Shown: positions 1 through 8,119 of the stretch, in pieces
Numbering within the stretch: the stretch's first letter is position 1
Layout: the number at the start of each line of letters is the position of its first letter
DNA from: Devosia sp.
Lineage (GTDB): Bacteria; Pseudomonadota; Alphaproteobacteria; Rhizobiales; Devosiaceae
Direction: 5' to 3'
Assembly: GCA_016713105.1 (NCBI GenBank)
Contig: JADJPS010000004.1
Location: 228,313-292,312, forward strand
Length of the DNA stretch: 64,000 bases
Position numbers and translations under genes: made by a program
The notes under the pieces: generated by a model
Database searches by the model: none
Seen by the model: the letters and a program-made list of their open reading frames with translations, nothing else
What the model was told of the DNA's origin: nothing

Positions 1-963
1 GCTGTCTCCCGAGGCGCCGCCGCCGACGCAGTCCGAAGCATCGACGAGGATTACCGGGCTGCCGTCGATCGCCAGTCCGCGCCGGATGGCGGTGTCGAGC
101 GGCACGATGTCGATGTCGAAGTCATGGCGGAGTTCCCAGCCGCGATGGGCGATCGCCGTGGCGATCTCGTCGGCGAGTGCGGCGTTTCCATCGGTCACCG
201 CCACACCGGTGAAGCCGAGCCCCGGCAGATCGAGCCAGGGCTGCGGGGCAAAATAGCTGACGGCCAGCGCCCCGCCTGCCGCTTCGTAGCTGCGTGCCAG
301 CCGGTAGAGCTGCACCATGGGTGTCTGCCCCTTGGTGCGCTGCTTGAGGCTGGGGATGATGGCCGGAATCCGGCACATGCTGGTGACCGGCCGGATCTCG
401 CCGTCCAGCGTACGAAGCAAGAGCCCCACGGCTCGCTGGCCGGTCTCGAACCCGTCGTCATGCGGGTAGAGCTGGTAGGCGAGTGTGATATCGGCAGCGT
501 CGAGCATGCGCTGGGTCAGGTGGCCGTGCAGGTCGTAGCTGACTGCGATCGGCGCCGAGCCGACGATCGCTCGGACCTCGTCGAGGATCTCGCCCTCCGG
601 GTCATCTACCCCCTCGCAGAGCATGGCGCCGTGCAGAGCAAGGTAGACTCCGTCGACGGGCATGGCATTCCGCAAGCGCACCAGCAACTCCCCCTTGAGG
701 TCGGCCCAGCATGCGGCCGTGACCCGGCCGCCGGCGCCGCCATGAGTGGCCAGGAGCGGGACGATATCGGCGCCGCTGAGGCGAAGCACCGCGAGCGCAC
801 CTGCATGCTCCGTCGTGGTGTTCGCCAGATCAGCAGGAATGGCGTCGCCTATCTTGAGGTATTTCTGCTCGAAGGCGTCCCGTGCCGATCGCATGGGCGA
901 CAGGGAGTTGCCCTCGAAGGCGATGCCGCCGATGGCGATGCGGTAGCGGTGCTGCAACGACAT
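1..963 (-). CDS. MlrC-family (M81) metallopeptidase-like protein, 3' end cut by window edge
   Basis: The open frame runs from an ATG at 963 leftward off the window (321 codons seen), so the C-terminal part is missing. Family features are an AFEGNS N-terminus, a LALHGAM motif (about 109-114), an Asp-Leu-His-Gly stretch (144-147) and a Pro-His-Asp segment (167-169), the usual metal-ligand regions of MlrC/M81 proteins. The last visible residues are the Gly-rich DCVGGGASGD motif of the C-terminal domain. The family is named after a microcystin-degrading enzyme, but most members sit in sugar or amino-acid catabolic clusters with unknown substrates. It is transcribed away from an enolase-superfamily gene, and matching operator-like sites lie between them, so joint regulation is likely. 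Family assignment is confident; substrate unknown. Confidence 0.85.
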   Translation of the reverse strand, partial: MSLQHRYRIAIGGIAFEGNSLSPMRSARDAFEQKYLKIGDAIPADLANTTTEHAGALAVLRLSGADIVPLLATHGGAGGRVTAACWADLKGELLVRLRNAMPVDGVYLALHGAMLCEGVDDPEGEILDEVRAIVGSAPIAVSYDLHGHLTQRMLDAADITLAYQLYPHDDGFETGQRAVGLLLRTLDGEIRPVTSMCRIPAIIPSLKQRTKGQTPMVQLYRLARSYEAAGGALAVSYFAPQPWLDLPGLGFTGVAVTDGNAALADEIATAIAHRGWELRHDFDIDIVPLDTAIRRGLAIDGSPVILVDASDCVGGGASGDS

Positions 964-1003
964 GTTCCCACCCCTTGCTTCGACGCCGCTTCGGCGCCAC
1001 CAC

Positions 1004-1021
1004 TTTTCGTATACGCAAATC
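1004..1021 (+). promoter_or_regulatory. operator candidate, copy 1 of a mirrored pair
   Basis: The sequence is TTTTCGTATACGCAAATC, centred on the palindrome CGTATACG, 41 bp upstream of the MlrC-family start. A second copy lies in inverted orientation at 1188-1205 with 17 of 18 identities. GTATAC-centred sites are typical of GntR-family regulators; that assignment is inference. Confidence 0.55.
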
Positions 1022-1187
1022 TTTGCCAACTCAAGGTCGATGAGCGCCGGCCCCGCCCCTGCGCGATACCGTCGATTGCGTCTCCCGTCTACACACAGTG
1101 GACTGAGCAACTGAGCCAGAGACAGAGCGTCGACGGTTCTTCGCGGTTGTGACCCGATCAGCCCGATCCTGAAGCCGCGTGTGGTGT

Positions 1188-1205
1188 GATTTGCGGATAC
1201 GAAAA
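1188..1205 (-). promoter_or_regulatory. operator candidate, copy 2 of a mirrored pair
   Basis: On the minus strand this reads TTTTCGTATCCGCAAATC, differing from the 1004-1021 copy at one position. The two copies are mirror images in the 305-bp divergent region, one serving each gene. The gene at 1269 has a strong GAGGAGG ribosome-binding site at 1254-1260. Confidence 0.55.
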
Positions 1206-1268
1206 ATCCTGTTGACCCCCTGATCCCCCCTCGATACCGTACCGGTCGAAGCTGAGGAGGAGCGCGCC

Positions 1269-2456
1269 ATGCGCATCGACGACATCCGCGTGACCACCCT
1301 GGTCTTCGCCTACCCCGAGCAGGACAGGTTCCGCTACGCCGGTGGCCGCTGCACGCACCGGGTCACGTCGCTGATCGAGGTGGTCGCCGACGACGGCACG
1401 GTCGGCATCGGCTCGGCCTATTCGCACCCGCGTCTGGTCGAGATCGTCGTCGCCGACCAGTTGCTGCCGCTGTTGCGCGGCGAGGCCATCGACGATGTCA
1501 GGCGCCTGTGGCGTGCCATGTATGCCGGCACGAGGTGGTTCGGCCGCAAGGGGGCCGTGATGTCGGCCATCGGCGCGGTCGAGGTGGCCCTCTGGGATCT
1601 CCTGGGCAAGCAGCTCGGACTGCCGGTGCATCGGCTGCTCGGGGGCGACGGAGTGCGGTCGGTTCCGGCCTATGCGAGCGCCCTGCTCTGGGCCGACCAT
1701 CTGCCCGACCTGACGCCGGAAGCCGAGCGGCACCGCAACAACGGCTTCCGTCGCATGAAGATGCGGCTGGGCCGCAGTTCGGACTACGATCTCGCGGCCC
1801 TCGACGCGGTGATCTCCGGGGCGGGCAGCGATGCCGAGGTGATCGTCGACGGCTCGATGCGCTACACCGTCGATCAGGCGAGGCTGCTCAGCACGGAGCT
1901 GGCGCGCCGCAAGGTGTTCTGGTTCGAGGAGCCACTGCAGCCCGAGGATATCGACGGGTTCGTCGCTTTGCGCCCGCAATCGGCGGTGCCGGTCGCGGCC
2001 GGAGAAAACGAGTTCGGCGTGCAGGGCTTCGCCGAATTGCTGCGCAGCGACGCCGTCGACATCGTGCAGCCCGACGTGTCGCGCTGCGGCGGCATCGGCG
2101 AGGCCCGTGCCGTCGCCGAACTGGCGGCACGGGCGGGCAAGCGATTCGCGCCCCATAGTTGGTCCGATGCCATCGCGGTGATGGCGAACGCCCATGTCGT
2201 CGCGAGCATGCCCAACGGCATCACCGTTGAGATCGATCAGTCGAGAAACCCCTTCGTGGACCAGTTGCTGGTCTCCCCGCTGACGGTGCGGGACGGACTG
2301 CTGAATCTTCCGGATGCCCCCGGTCTCGGCATCGAGCTCCGGCGCGAGGTCGTCGAGCGCTACCGCCTGCCCAGCGACGCTACCCCACCCGCCGGCACCT
2401 ATTCGGACATGATCTTCGGCGGGGAGCGACTGCACCAGATCGCCCCCTACGGCTGA
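1269..2456 (+). CDS. mandelate racemase/muconate lactonizing enzyme family protein (enolase superfamily)
   Basis: A 395-residue member of the enolase superfamily, whose members abstract a proton alpha to a carboxylate and then racemise or dehydrate acid sugars. Metal ligands are visible as Asp194 (VDGSMR), Glu220 (FEEP) and Glu246 (GEN). The general-base positions are a Lys-Met-Arg at 164-166, where mandelate racemase has Lys-x-Lys, and an Asp269/His296 dyad (QPD, APHSW). It starts at the ATG after a GAGGAGG Shine-Dalgarno sequence. It lies upstream of a CUT1 sugar importer and faces the MlrC gene, so an acid-sugar dehydratase role is likely; the substrate cannot be read from sequence. Confidence 0.88.
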   Translation: MRIDDIRVTTLVFAYPEQDRFRYAGGRCTHRVTSLIEVVADDGTVGIGSAYSHPRLVEIVVADQLLPLLRGEAIDDVRRLWRAMYAGTRWFGRKGAVMSAIGAVEVALWDLLGKQLGLPVHRLLGGDGVRSVPAYASALLWADHLPDLTPEAERHRNNGFRRMKMRLGRSSDYDLAALDAVISGAGSDAEVIVDGSMRYTVDQARLLSTELARRKVFWFEEPLQPEDIDGFVALRPQSAVPVAAGENEFGVQGFAELLRSDAVDIVQPDVSRCGGIGEARAVAELAARAGKRFAPHSWSDAIAVMANAHVVASMPNGITVEIDQSRNPFVDQLLVSPLTVRDGLLNLPDAPGLGIELRREVVERYRLPSDATPPAGTYSDMIFGGERLHQIAPYG

Positions 2457-2488
2457 GGAACGACACAAAGTAGGATTGCCGAGGAGGT

Positions 2489-2520
2489 TGATCTATCATA
2501 GCCTGACGAATGATATATCA
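2489..2520. promoter_or_regulatory. two phased palindromic repeats over the CUT1 operon promoter
   Basis: TGATCTATCA (2489-2498) and TGATATATCA (2511-2520, a perfect palindrome) lie 22 bp apart, two helical turns, in the 245-bp gap before the binding-protein gene. A weak promoter (TTGATC at 2488, AT-rich -10 region near 2511-2519) overlaps them, which would suit repression. The rest of the gap shows nothing I recognise. Confidence 0.45.
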
Positions 2521-2701
2521 CGCACGGAGGACAAGAGGGTCACCGGCTCGAACACGAACGGTTCGCAGTGACGGCGACCTTGCCGCCCAGCAATGCGGGT
2601 TCGCCGCCGGCAGCCGTCCGGCGGACCCGACCGAGGTGACCGATTTCCTGAACTTAGGTACCTGAGCAACGCGAACATTCGCACAAGGGGAGGACTATCC
2701 G

Positions 2702-3955
2702 ATGACCATCAGATTTGACCGGCGTTCCATGCTGAAGCTGGGCGGCGGCGCACTTGCCGCCTCGGCCCTGCTGCCCAGGACCGCATTCGCGCAGTCGACA
2801 TCCATCAACTACTGGCACACCTTCACCAGCCAGTCCGAGCAGGCGGGCCTCGACAGCGTCATGGCGCTCTTCAAGGCGGCGCATCCGGACATCAGCGTGA
2901 CGCCGGAGAATATCCCGAACCCGGAATTCATGGCCAAGATCACCGCGGCAGTGGTGTCGGGCAGCCGTCCCAATGTGACCATGGTGTCGTCCGAGCGCTT
3001 CCGCGACCTGCTGGCCATGGGCGCACTGGTCGACATGACCGATCGCGTCGCGAGCTGGGAGCGCCGGTCGGACTTCGACAATTCCCGCTTCGACTCGATC
3101 AGCCTCGACGGCAAGGTCTACGGTGTGCCCGGCTTCGCCTTCGTGGACTGGATGTACTATCGCAAGGACTGGTTCGATGAAGCCGGCATTGCCGTGCCGA
3201 CGACCTGGGCCGAACTGCGCGACGCCGCGATCAAGCGGTCCGACCCCGCCAAGGGCCGTTATGGTTTTGGCCTGCGCGGCGGCCCCGGCGGCCAGAACAT
3301 CATCATCAACATGATGGAGGCCTTCGGCTCGCCGGTGCTGCATGCCGATGGCTCGATCGGCCTCGACCGCGACAAGGCGATTGCTGCCGTCGACTTCTTT
3401 GCCGGCCTCCTGGTCAAGGATGGGGCGGCGCCGCCGAGCGCGGCCAATGACGGCTTCCGCCAGATCATCGAGGGTTTCCAGACCGGTCAGACGGCGATGA
3501 TCTACCACCACACCGGCTCGTATCAGGACATCGCGTCCAAGCTGAAGCCGGGCGTCGAGTTCGGCACCATGGCGATCCCGGCCGGACCGGGAGCCCGCGT
3601 GGCGCGCCTCGCCTACGCCTACAACACCATTACCAAGGAGGAAGGCGCCGACGCCGCCTGGGAATGGATCAAGTTCTGGGGCGAGCCGGACGCAGCCGTC
3701 GCCTTCCTCGAGAAGACCGGTTATTTCCCGGCCTCCACCGTCGCGGCGCAGGACCAGCGCATCATCGGCAATCCGATGTACGCGGCGGCCGCCGACACGC
3801 TCGCCTTCGGTATTCCGCAGCCGAGCTTCCCAGGCGCGGCCGGTTGGGCGGAGAGCTCCGTGCTCCCCAACTTCCAGCGCGTGCTGATCGGCGAGGCGAC
3901 GGCCGAACAGGCAGTCGACGACATGATTGCCGGCCTGGCCGAGGCCATCGCCTGA
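2702..3955 (+). CDS. extracellular solute-binding protein of a CUT1 sugar ABC importer
   Basis: A 417-residue family-1 solute-binding protein. The N-terminus carries a twin-arginine signal (RRSMLKL, residues 8-14) and a hydrophobic stretch ending AFAQ near residue 30, so Tat-dependent export to the periplasm is likely. The mature start (INYWHTFTSQSEQ) is typical of UgpB/MalE-like proteins. The start codon follows a GGGGAGGA sequence. Two permeases and an ATPase follow directly and complete the importer. A stable stem-loop begins 7 bp after the stop codon and probably raises the level of this transcript over the membrane genes. Ligand unknown; the neighbouring acid-sugar enzymes suggest a sugar acid or an oligosaccharide containing one. 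Confidence 0.92.
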   Translation: MTIRFDRRSMLKLGGGALAASALLPRTAFAQSTSINYWHTFTSQSEQAGLDSVMALFKAAHPDISVTPENIPNPEFMAKITAAVVSGSRPNVTMVSSERFRDLLAMGALVDMTDRVASWERRSDFDNSRFDSISLDGKVYGVPGFAFVDWMYYRKDWFDEAGIAVPTTWAELRDAAIKRSDPAKGRYGFGLRGGPGGQNIIINMMEAFGSPVLHADGSIGLDRDKAIAAVDFFAGLLVKDGAAPPSAANDGFRQIIEGFQTGQTAMIYHHTGSYQDIASKLKPGVEFGTMAIPAGPGARVARLAYAYNTITKEEGADAAWEWIKFWGEPDAAVAFLEKTGYFPASTVAAQDQRIIGNPMYAAAADTLAFGIPQPSFPGAAGWAESSVLPNFQRVLIGEATAEQAVDDMIAGLAEAIA

Positions 3956-3961
3956 GTGACG

Positions 3962-3988
3962 CGGGCGGCCGGGCCCTGCCCGGTCGCC
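3962..3988 (+). other. stem-loop after the CUT1 binding-protein gene
   Basis: An 11-bp stem with one G-U pair (3962-3972 with 3978-3988) and a 5-nt loop sits 7 bp after the stop codon. No U-tract follows and the operon continues, so it is probably a partial terminator or a 3'-end stabiliser for the binding-protein message. Confidence 0.6.
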
Positions 3989-4025
3989 CATCCTTCGACA
4001 CCCATTGTGCCACCCGGGAGGCCCG

Positions 4026-4973
4026 ATGAGCCGCGCCGCCTATCCGCCACCGCGCACGATCTGGGACGGCATCAACCCGATCCGCATGATCGGCGAACTG
4101 TCGGAGACCAGGTACTGGATGTACCTGCTGCTGTTGCCGAGCGCGATGCTGATCACGGCGGTGGTGCTCTACCCGACCGTCTACGGGATGCAGATGAGCT
4201 TCCGCGAGATGCGGCTCAATCGTCCCGACCTCGGCACCGACTGGGTGCTGTTCAAGCACTACGCGCGCATGCTGGCCGATCCGATCTTCTGGACGTCGCT
4301 GCGCAACACCGCCGTCTGGGTCACGTCCTCGATTGCACTCGAGTTCCTGATCGGCCTCATCGCGGCGCTGGCGCTGAACCGCAACCTGCCGGGCACCAAG
4401 CTCCTGGCGGTTCTGATCCTCCTGCCCTATTTCCTGCCCAACGTGGTCGCCGGCCACATGTGGGCGCTGATGCTTGACCCGCGCATGGGCGTGATCAACG
4501 ACCTGCTGGTCAAGACCGGCCTGCTTGTCGGCTACAAGGCCTGGTTCGCTGATCCGGCGACGGCCATGGCGGCCGCCATCATCGTCGAGACCTGGCACAG
4601 CTTCCCGTTCTTCACGCTGCTGATCATGGCCGGCCTCAAGGGGATACCGGCCGATCTTTACAAAGCCGCCGACATCGACGGCGCCGGCGCCTTAGCACAA
4701 TTGCGGCTGATCACGCTGCCGATGCTGAAGACCATCATCGCGGCGGCGGTGATCCTGCGCGTCATCGGGCTCGTCAATTCACCCGACCTGCTGCTCATCC
4801 TGACCAGCGGCGGGCCGGGACGCTCCACCCAGGTGCTGTCGCTCTATGCCTTCCAGATGGCCTACAAGGACTTCAACTTCGGCTACGCGGGCGCGCTCTC
4901 GGTGGTGATGTTCGTGCTGCTGATGCTGTTCGCCTGGGCCTATATCCGGCTCTCCAAGGTCAACCAGGACTAG
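4026..4973 (+). CDS. CUT1 ABC sugar transporter permease, MalF/UgpA type
   Basis: A 315-residue inner-membrane permease with about six hydrophobic segments, the first at residues 32-52. The cytoplasmic coupling loop has the EAA-type motif (KAADIDGAGALAQLRLITLP) that contacts the ATPase. I chose the ATG at 4026, preceded by GGGAGG, over an in-frame ATG 21 bp upstream. The stop is 4 bp before the next permease start, so the two are translated together and presumably pair as a heterodimer. Confidence 0.93.
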   Translation: MSRAAYPPPRTIWDGINPIRMIGELSETRYWMYLLLLPSAMLITAVVLYPTVYGMQMSFREMRLNRPDLGTDWVLFKHYARMLADPIFWTSLRNTAVWVTSSIALEFLIGLIAALALNRNLPGTKLLAVLILLPYFLPNVVAGHMWALMLDPRMGVINDLLVKTGLLVGYKAWFADPATAMAAAIIVETWHSFPFFTLLIMAGLKGIPADLYKAADIDGAGALAQLRLITLPMLKTIIAAAVILRVIGLVNSPDLLLILTSGGPGRSTQVLSLYAFQMAYKDFNFGYAGALSVVMFVLLMLFAWAYIRLSKVNQD

Positions 4974-4977
4974 CACC

Positions 4978-5823
4978 ATGGCCCAGACCCGCTCCGGTTC
5001 GAAATTGCTGTGGGACGTCATCAGCTATGCTGTCCTGGTCCTGCTCGCCCTCGTCTGCGTGTTCCCGATCATCTGGACCTTCCTCACCTCGATCAAGGTC
5101 GAGGAGGATATCGTCACCCGCGAGATGGTCTACTTCCCGACCCGCTTCACGTTCGACTGGTACGTGCGGTTGTGGTCGCAGTCCGGCTATCCGGTGCTGG
5201 TGATGAACAGCCTGATGGTGACGAGCCTTACCGTGCTCATCTGCCTGTTGACTGGCACGATTGCCTCCTACGCGTTCTCCCGGTTCCACTTCCCCGGGCG
5301 AACCCAGTTGATGCTGGGCTACCTCGTGGTGCGCATGTTTCCGGCAGTGTTGATGATCATTCCGCTGTTCATCGTCATGCGGCAGGTGGGGTTGCTCGAC
5401 AGCACGCACGGCCTTGCCATCGCCTATACGAGTTTCCTGCTGCCGCTGTTCGTGTGGATGCTCAAAGGCTTCTTCGACGCGGCACCGAAGGAACTCGAGA
5501 GCGCGGCGCGCATCGACGGCTCGACCCGGCTTGGCGCCATGTTCCGCATCGTCATCCCGATTGCCCGCAACGGGCTGGTCGCCACCTGCGTGTTCGTCGC
5601 CATCGCCGCGTGGAACGAGTACCTGTTCGCCCTGATGCTCACCACCAGTCAGGGCTCGCGCACCTGGCCGGTCGGGCTGCAGCTGATGGTCGGCGAGTTC
5701 CAGCTGCCCTGGGGCATGCTGGCAGCGGGTGGCATGATCTCGATCCTGCCGGTGATCGTGCTGTTCGCCATCGTGCAGCGCGTCATGGTTGCCGGCATCA
5801 CCGCCGGCGCAGTCAAGGGTTAG
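4978..5823 (+). CDS. CUT1 ABC sugar transporter permease, MalG/UgpE type
   Basis: The 281-residue partner permease has six predicted membrane segments. Its coupling loop (ELESAARIDGSTRLGAMFRI) is a good match to the EAA motif. It lies between the first permease and the ATPase (6-bp gap) within one operon. MalG-type proteins are the second half of the transmembrane channel. Nothing is truncated. Confidence 0.93.
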   Translation: MAQTRSGSKLLWDVISYAVLVLLALVCVFPIIWTFLTSIKVEEDIVTREMVYFPTRFTFDWYVRLWSQSGYPVLVMNSLMVTSLTVLICLLTGTIASYAFSRFHFPGRTQLMLGYLVVRMFPAVLMIIPLFIVMRQVGLLDSTHGLAIAYTSFLLPLFVWMLKGFFDAAPKELESAARIDGSTRLGAMFRIVIPIARNGLVATCVFVAIAAWNEYLFALMLTTSQGSRTWPVGLQLMVGEFQLPWGMLAAGGMISILPVIVLFAIVQRVMVAGITAGAVKG

Positions 5824-5829
5824 CAGCCG

Positions 5830-6906
5830 ATGGCCACACTCTCCATCAAGGGCGTCAGGAAGAGCTTCGGCTCGGTCGAGGTGCTCAAGAACATCGACAT
5901 CGATCTGGAGGATGGCGGCTTCCTCGTCCTGCTCGGTCCGTCCGGTTGCGGCAAGTCCACGCTGCTGTCGATCATCGCCGGGCTCGAGAGCAGTTCAGGC
6001 GGGGACATCGTCATCGGGGAGCGCAACGTCAACGACGTGCATCCCAAGGACCGCAACATCGCCATGGTGTTCCAGTCCTACGCGCTCTACCCCACCATGT
6101 CGGTGCGCCGCAACATTGGCTTCGGCCTCGAGATGCGCAAGGTCGACCCGCAGACGCGCGAGAGCGAGGTGAACAAGGCTGCCGAGATGCTGCAGATCGA
6201 GCACCTGCTCGATCGCAAGCCCGGGCAGTTGTCGGGCGGGCAGCGCCAGCGGGTGGCCATGGGACGCGCCATCGTGCGCGATCCCGATCTCTTCCTGTTC
6301 GATGAGCCGCTCAGCAATCTCGATGCCAAGCTGCGGGTCGAGATGCGCACCGAGATCAAGCGACTGCACGACCGGCTGGGGACGACGGTGGTCTATGTCA
6401 CGCACGACCAGATCGAGGCGATGACGCTGGGCACGCGGGTCGCGGTCATGAAGGGCGGCGTCATCCAGCAGCTGGCCGAACCGCAGACCATCTACGAGAA
6501 GCCGGCCAACATGTTCGTCGCCGGCTTCATCGGCTCGCCGACCATGAACTTCCTTGCTGGTCGGCTCGAGCGGGCTGACGGCGGGCTGGTCCTCAGTCAT
6601 GGGGATGCGGCGCTGCCGCTCACCGAACTGACGCAGGACGCCGGCGCCTATGTCGGCAAGCAGGTCGTCGCCGGCATCCGCCCCGAAACCCTCCATCCGG
6701 GGTCGGGGGGCAGCACTCTGACCGGCACGGTCGACGTGGTCGAACCCACCGGGCCGGACACCATGGTCATCCTCAATGTCGGCGGACAGATGCTCACCGC
6801 TCGCGTCGGATCGCGCGATCGACCGAAGCTGGGCGAGGCGATGACCCTCAGCGTCGACACCGCCGCCATCAATCTGTTCGATCCCGACAGCGGCGACCGC
6901 ATCTAG
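5830..6906 (+). CDS. CUT1 ABC sugar importer ATPase, MalK/UgpC type
   Basis: A 358-residue cytoplasmic ATPase. Walker A is GPSGCGKST (about 37-45), the signature is LSGGQRQR, Walker B is LFLFDEPLSNLD, and the switch His lies in YVTHDQ. The C-terminal 120 residues form the TOBE/OB-fold regulatory extension of MalK-type subunits. It energises the two preceding permeases and is followed 26 bp later by an enolase-superfamily gene in the same direction. Confidence 0.95.
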   Translation: MATLSIKGVRKSFGSVEVLKNIDIDLEDGGFLVLLGPSGCGKSTLLSIIAGLESSSGGDIVIGERNVNDVHPKDRNIAMVFQSYALYPTMSVRRNIGFGLEMRKVDPQTRESEVNKAAEMLQIEHLLDRKPGQLSGGQRQRVAMGRAIVRDPDLFLFDEPLSNLDAKLRVEMRTEIKRLHDRLGTTVVYVTHDQIEAMTLGTRVAVMKGGVIQQLAEPQTIYEKPANMFVAGFIGSPTMNFLAGRLERADGGLVLSHGDAALPLTELTQDAGAYVGKQVVAGIRPETLHPGSGGSTLTGTVDVVEPTGPDTMVILNVGGQMLTARVGSRDRPKLGEAMTLSVDTAAINLFDPDSGDRI

Positions 6907-6932
6907 GCACTCCACACCCGCAAGGCAGACCG

Positions 6933-8102
6933 ATGAAAGACCTTCGCATCAGGCGGCTCACCGTCCACGAGTACAAGTGGACACAGCGCGAGCTCGGCTT
7001 CGACTACAATGGCTTCAACCACGTCTACCTGAAGGGTGGCGCGGTGCCGCGCACCGACTACGTGTTCACCATCGAGACGGAAGCCGGCATCACCGGCGAG
7101 TATGCTGGCGGCGTCGGGGTCTCCTATGCCCAGGTGGCGATGGCGGCCCAGTACCTGATCGGCAAGAATGCGCTCGAGCGCGAGAAGATCTGGAACGACC
7201 TCAAGCGCGCCCTGCGCAAGCACGACAAGTTCGGCATGGGTCCGATCGATATGGCGCTGTGGGATATCGCCGGTAAGGTCTATGGCGTGCCGGTCTACGA
7301 GCTGCTCGGCGGCTATCGCAAGAAGCTGCCGGCCTATGCCTCCACCTATCATGGCGACGAGAACGGCGGTCTCGACAGCCCCGAGGCCTTCGGCGACTTC
7401 GCCTTGCAGTGCCGGGAGATGGGCTATCCGGCCTTCAAGATCCACGGCTGGGGGAACGGCCCGGTCGAGCGTGAGGTGGCCACGGTGCTCGCGACCCGCA
7501 GGGCGGTAGGCGCCGGGATGGACCTGATGATCGATCCGGGCTGCGAGTACCAGAACTGGAGCGATGCCCTGAAGGTCGGCAAGGCCTGCGACGAGGCCAA
7601 CTACTTCTGGTACGAGGACCCGTACAAGGATGGCGGCCTGTCCGCCTACGCCCACAAGAAGCTCAAGCAGTTCATCAAGACGCCGATCCTGCTCGGCGAG
7701 CACGTGCGCGGCATTGAGCTCAGGGTCGACCAGCTCATCGCCGAGGGCACCGACTATGTGCGCGCCGACACCGACTACGACGGCGGCATCACCGGCGTCA
7801 TGAAGCTGGCCCATGTGGCCGAAGGCTTCGGCATCGACGTCGAGATCCATGCGCCGGGCCATGCGCCGCGCCACTGCATGGCGGCGATCCGCAACACCAA
7901 CTACTACGAACTGGGCCTCGTTCATCCAAAGGTGCCGGGTTGGAAGTCGCAGAACCGCATCCACGCCGACGGCTATTCCGACGACCTCGACGCGGTCGAC
8001 GCCGATGGCTGCGTCGATGTGCCGGAGGGGCCGGGGCTGGGGGCCGTCATCAACTGGGACTGGCTGAAGACCGTCGAGACGGGCAAGGCGGTCTACGAGT
8101 AG
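6933..8102 (+). CDS. second enolase-superfamily (mandelate racemase-type) enzyme
   Basis: A 389-residue enolase-superfamily protein, clearly different in sequence from the one at 1269. The metal-ligand positions are Asp201 (MIDPG), Glu228 (YEDP) and Glu256 (GEH). The second-strand motif is Lys169-Ile-His171, a Lys-x-His variant, and His306/His310 (EIHAPGHAP) lie at the barrel C-terminus. Such enzymes usually dehydrate or epimerise sugar acids. It sits inside the CUT1 importer operon, 26 bp after the ATPase and 17 bp before an unassigned large protein, so it probably acts on the imported compound. Exact reaction unknown. Confidence 0.88.
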   Translation: MKDLRIRRLTVHEYKWTQRELGFDYNGFNHVYLKGGAVPRTDYVFTIETEAGITGEYAGGVGVSYAQVAMAAQYLIGKNALEREKIWNDLKRALRKHDKFGMGPIDMALWDIAGKVYGVPVYELLGGYRKKLPAYASTYHGDENGGLDSPEAFGDFALQCREMGYPAFKIHGWGNGPVEREVATVLATRRAVGAGMDLMIDPGCEYQNWSDALKVGKACDEANYFWYEDPYKDGGLSAYAHKKLKQFIKTPILLGEHVRGIELRVDQLIAEGTDYVRADTDYDGGITGVMKLAHVAEGFGIDVEIHAPGHAPRHCMAAIRNTNYYELGLVHPKVPGWKSQNRIHADGYSDDLDAVDADGCVDVPEGPGLGAVINWDWLKTVETGKAVYE

Positions 8103-8119
8103 CGGCCCTGTCCCACCCG

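Noticed and set aside
124..1152. Long plus-strand frame at the left edge
   Set aside because: It opposes the MlrC-family gene, whose motifs are clear on the minus strand.
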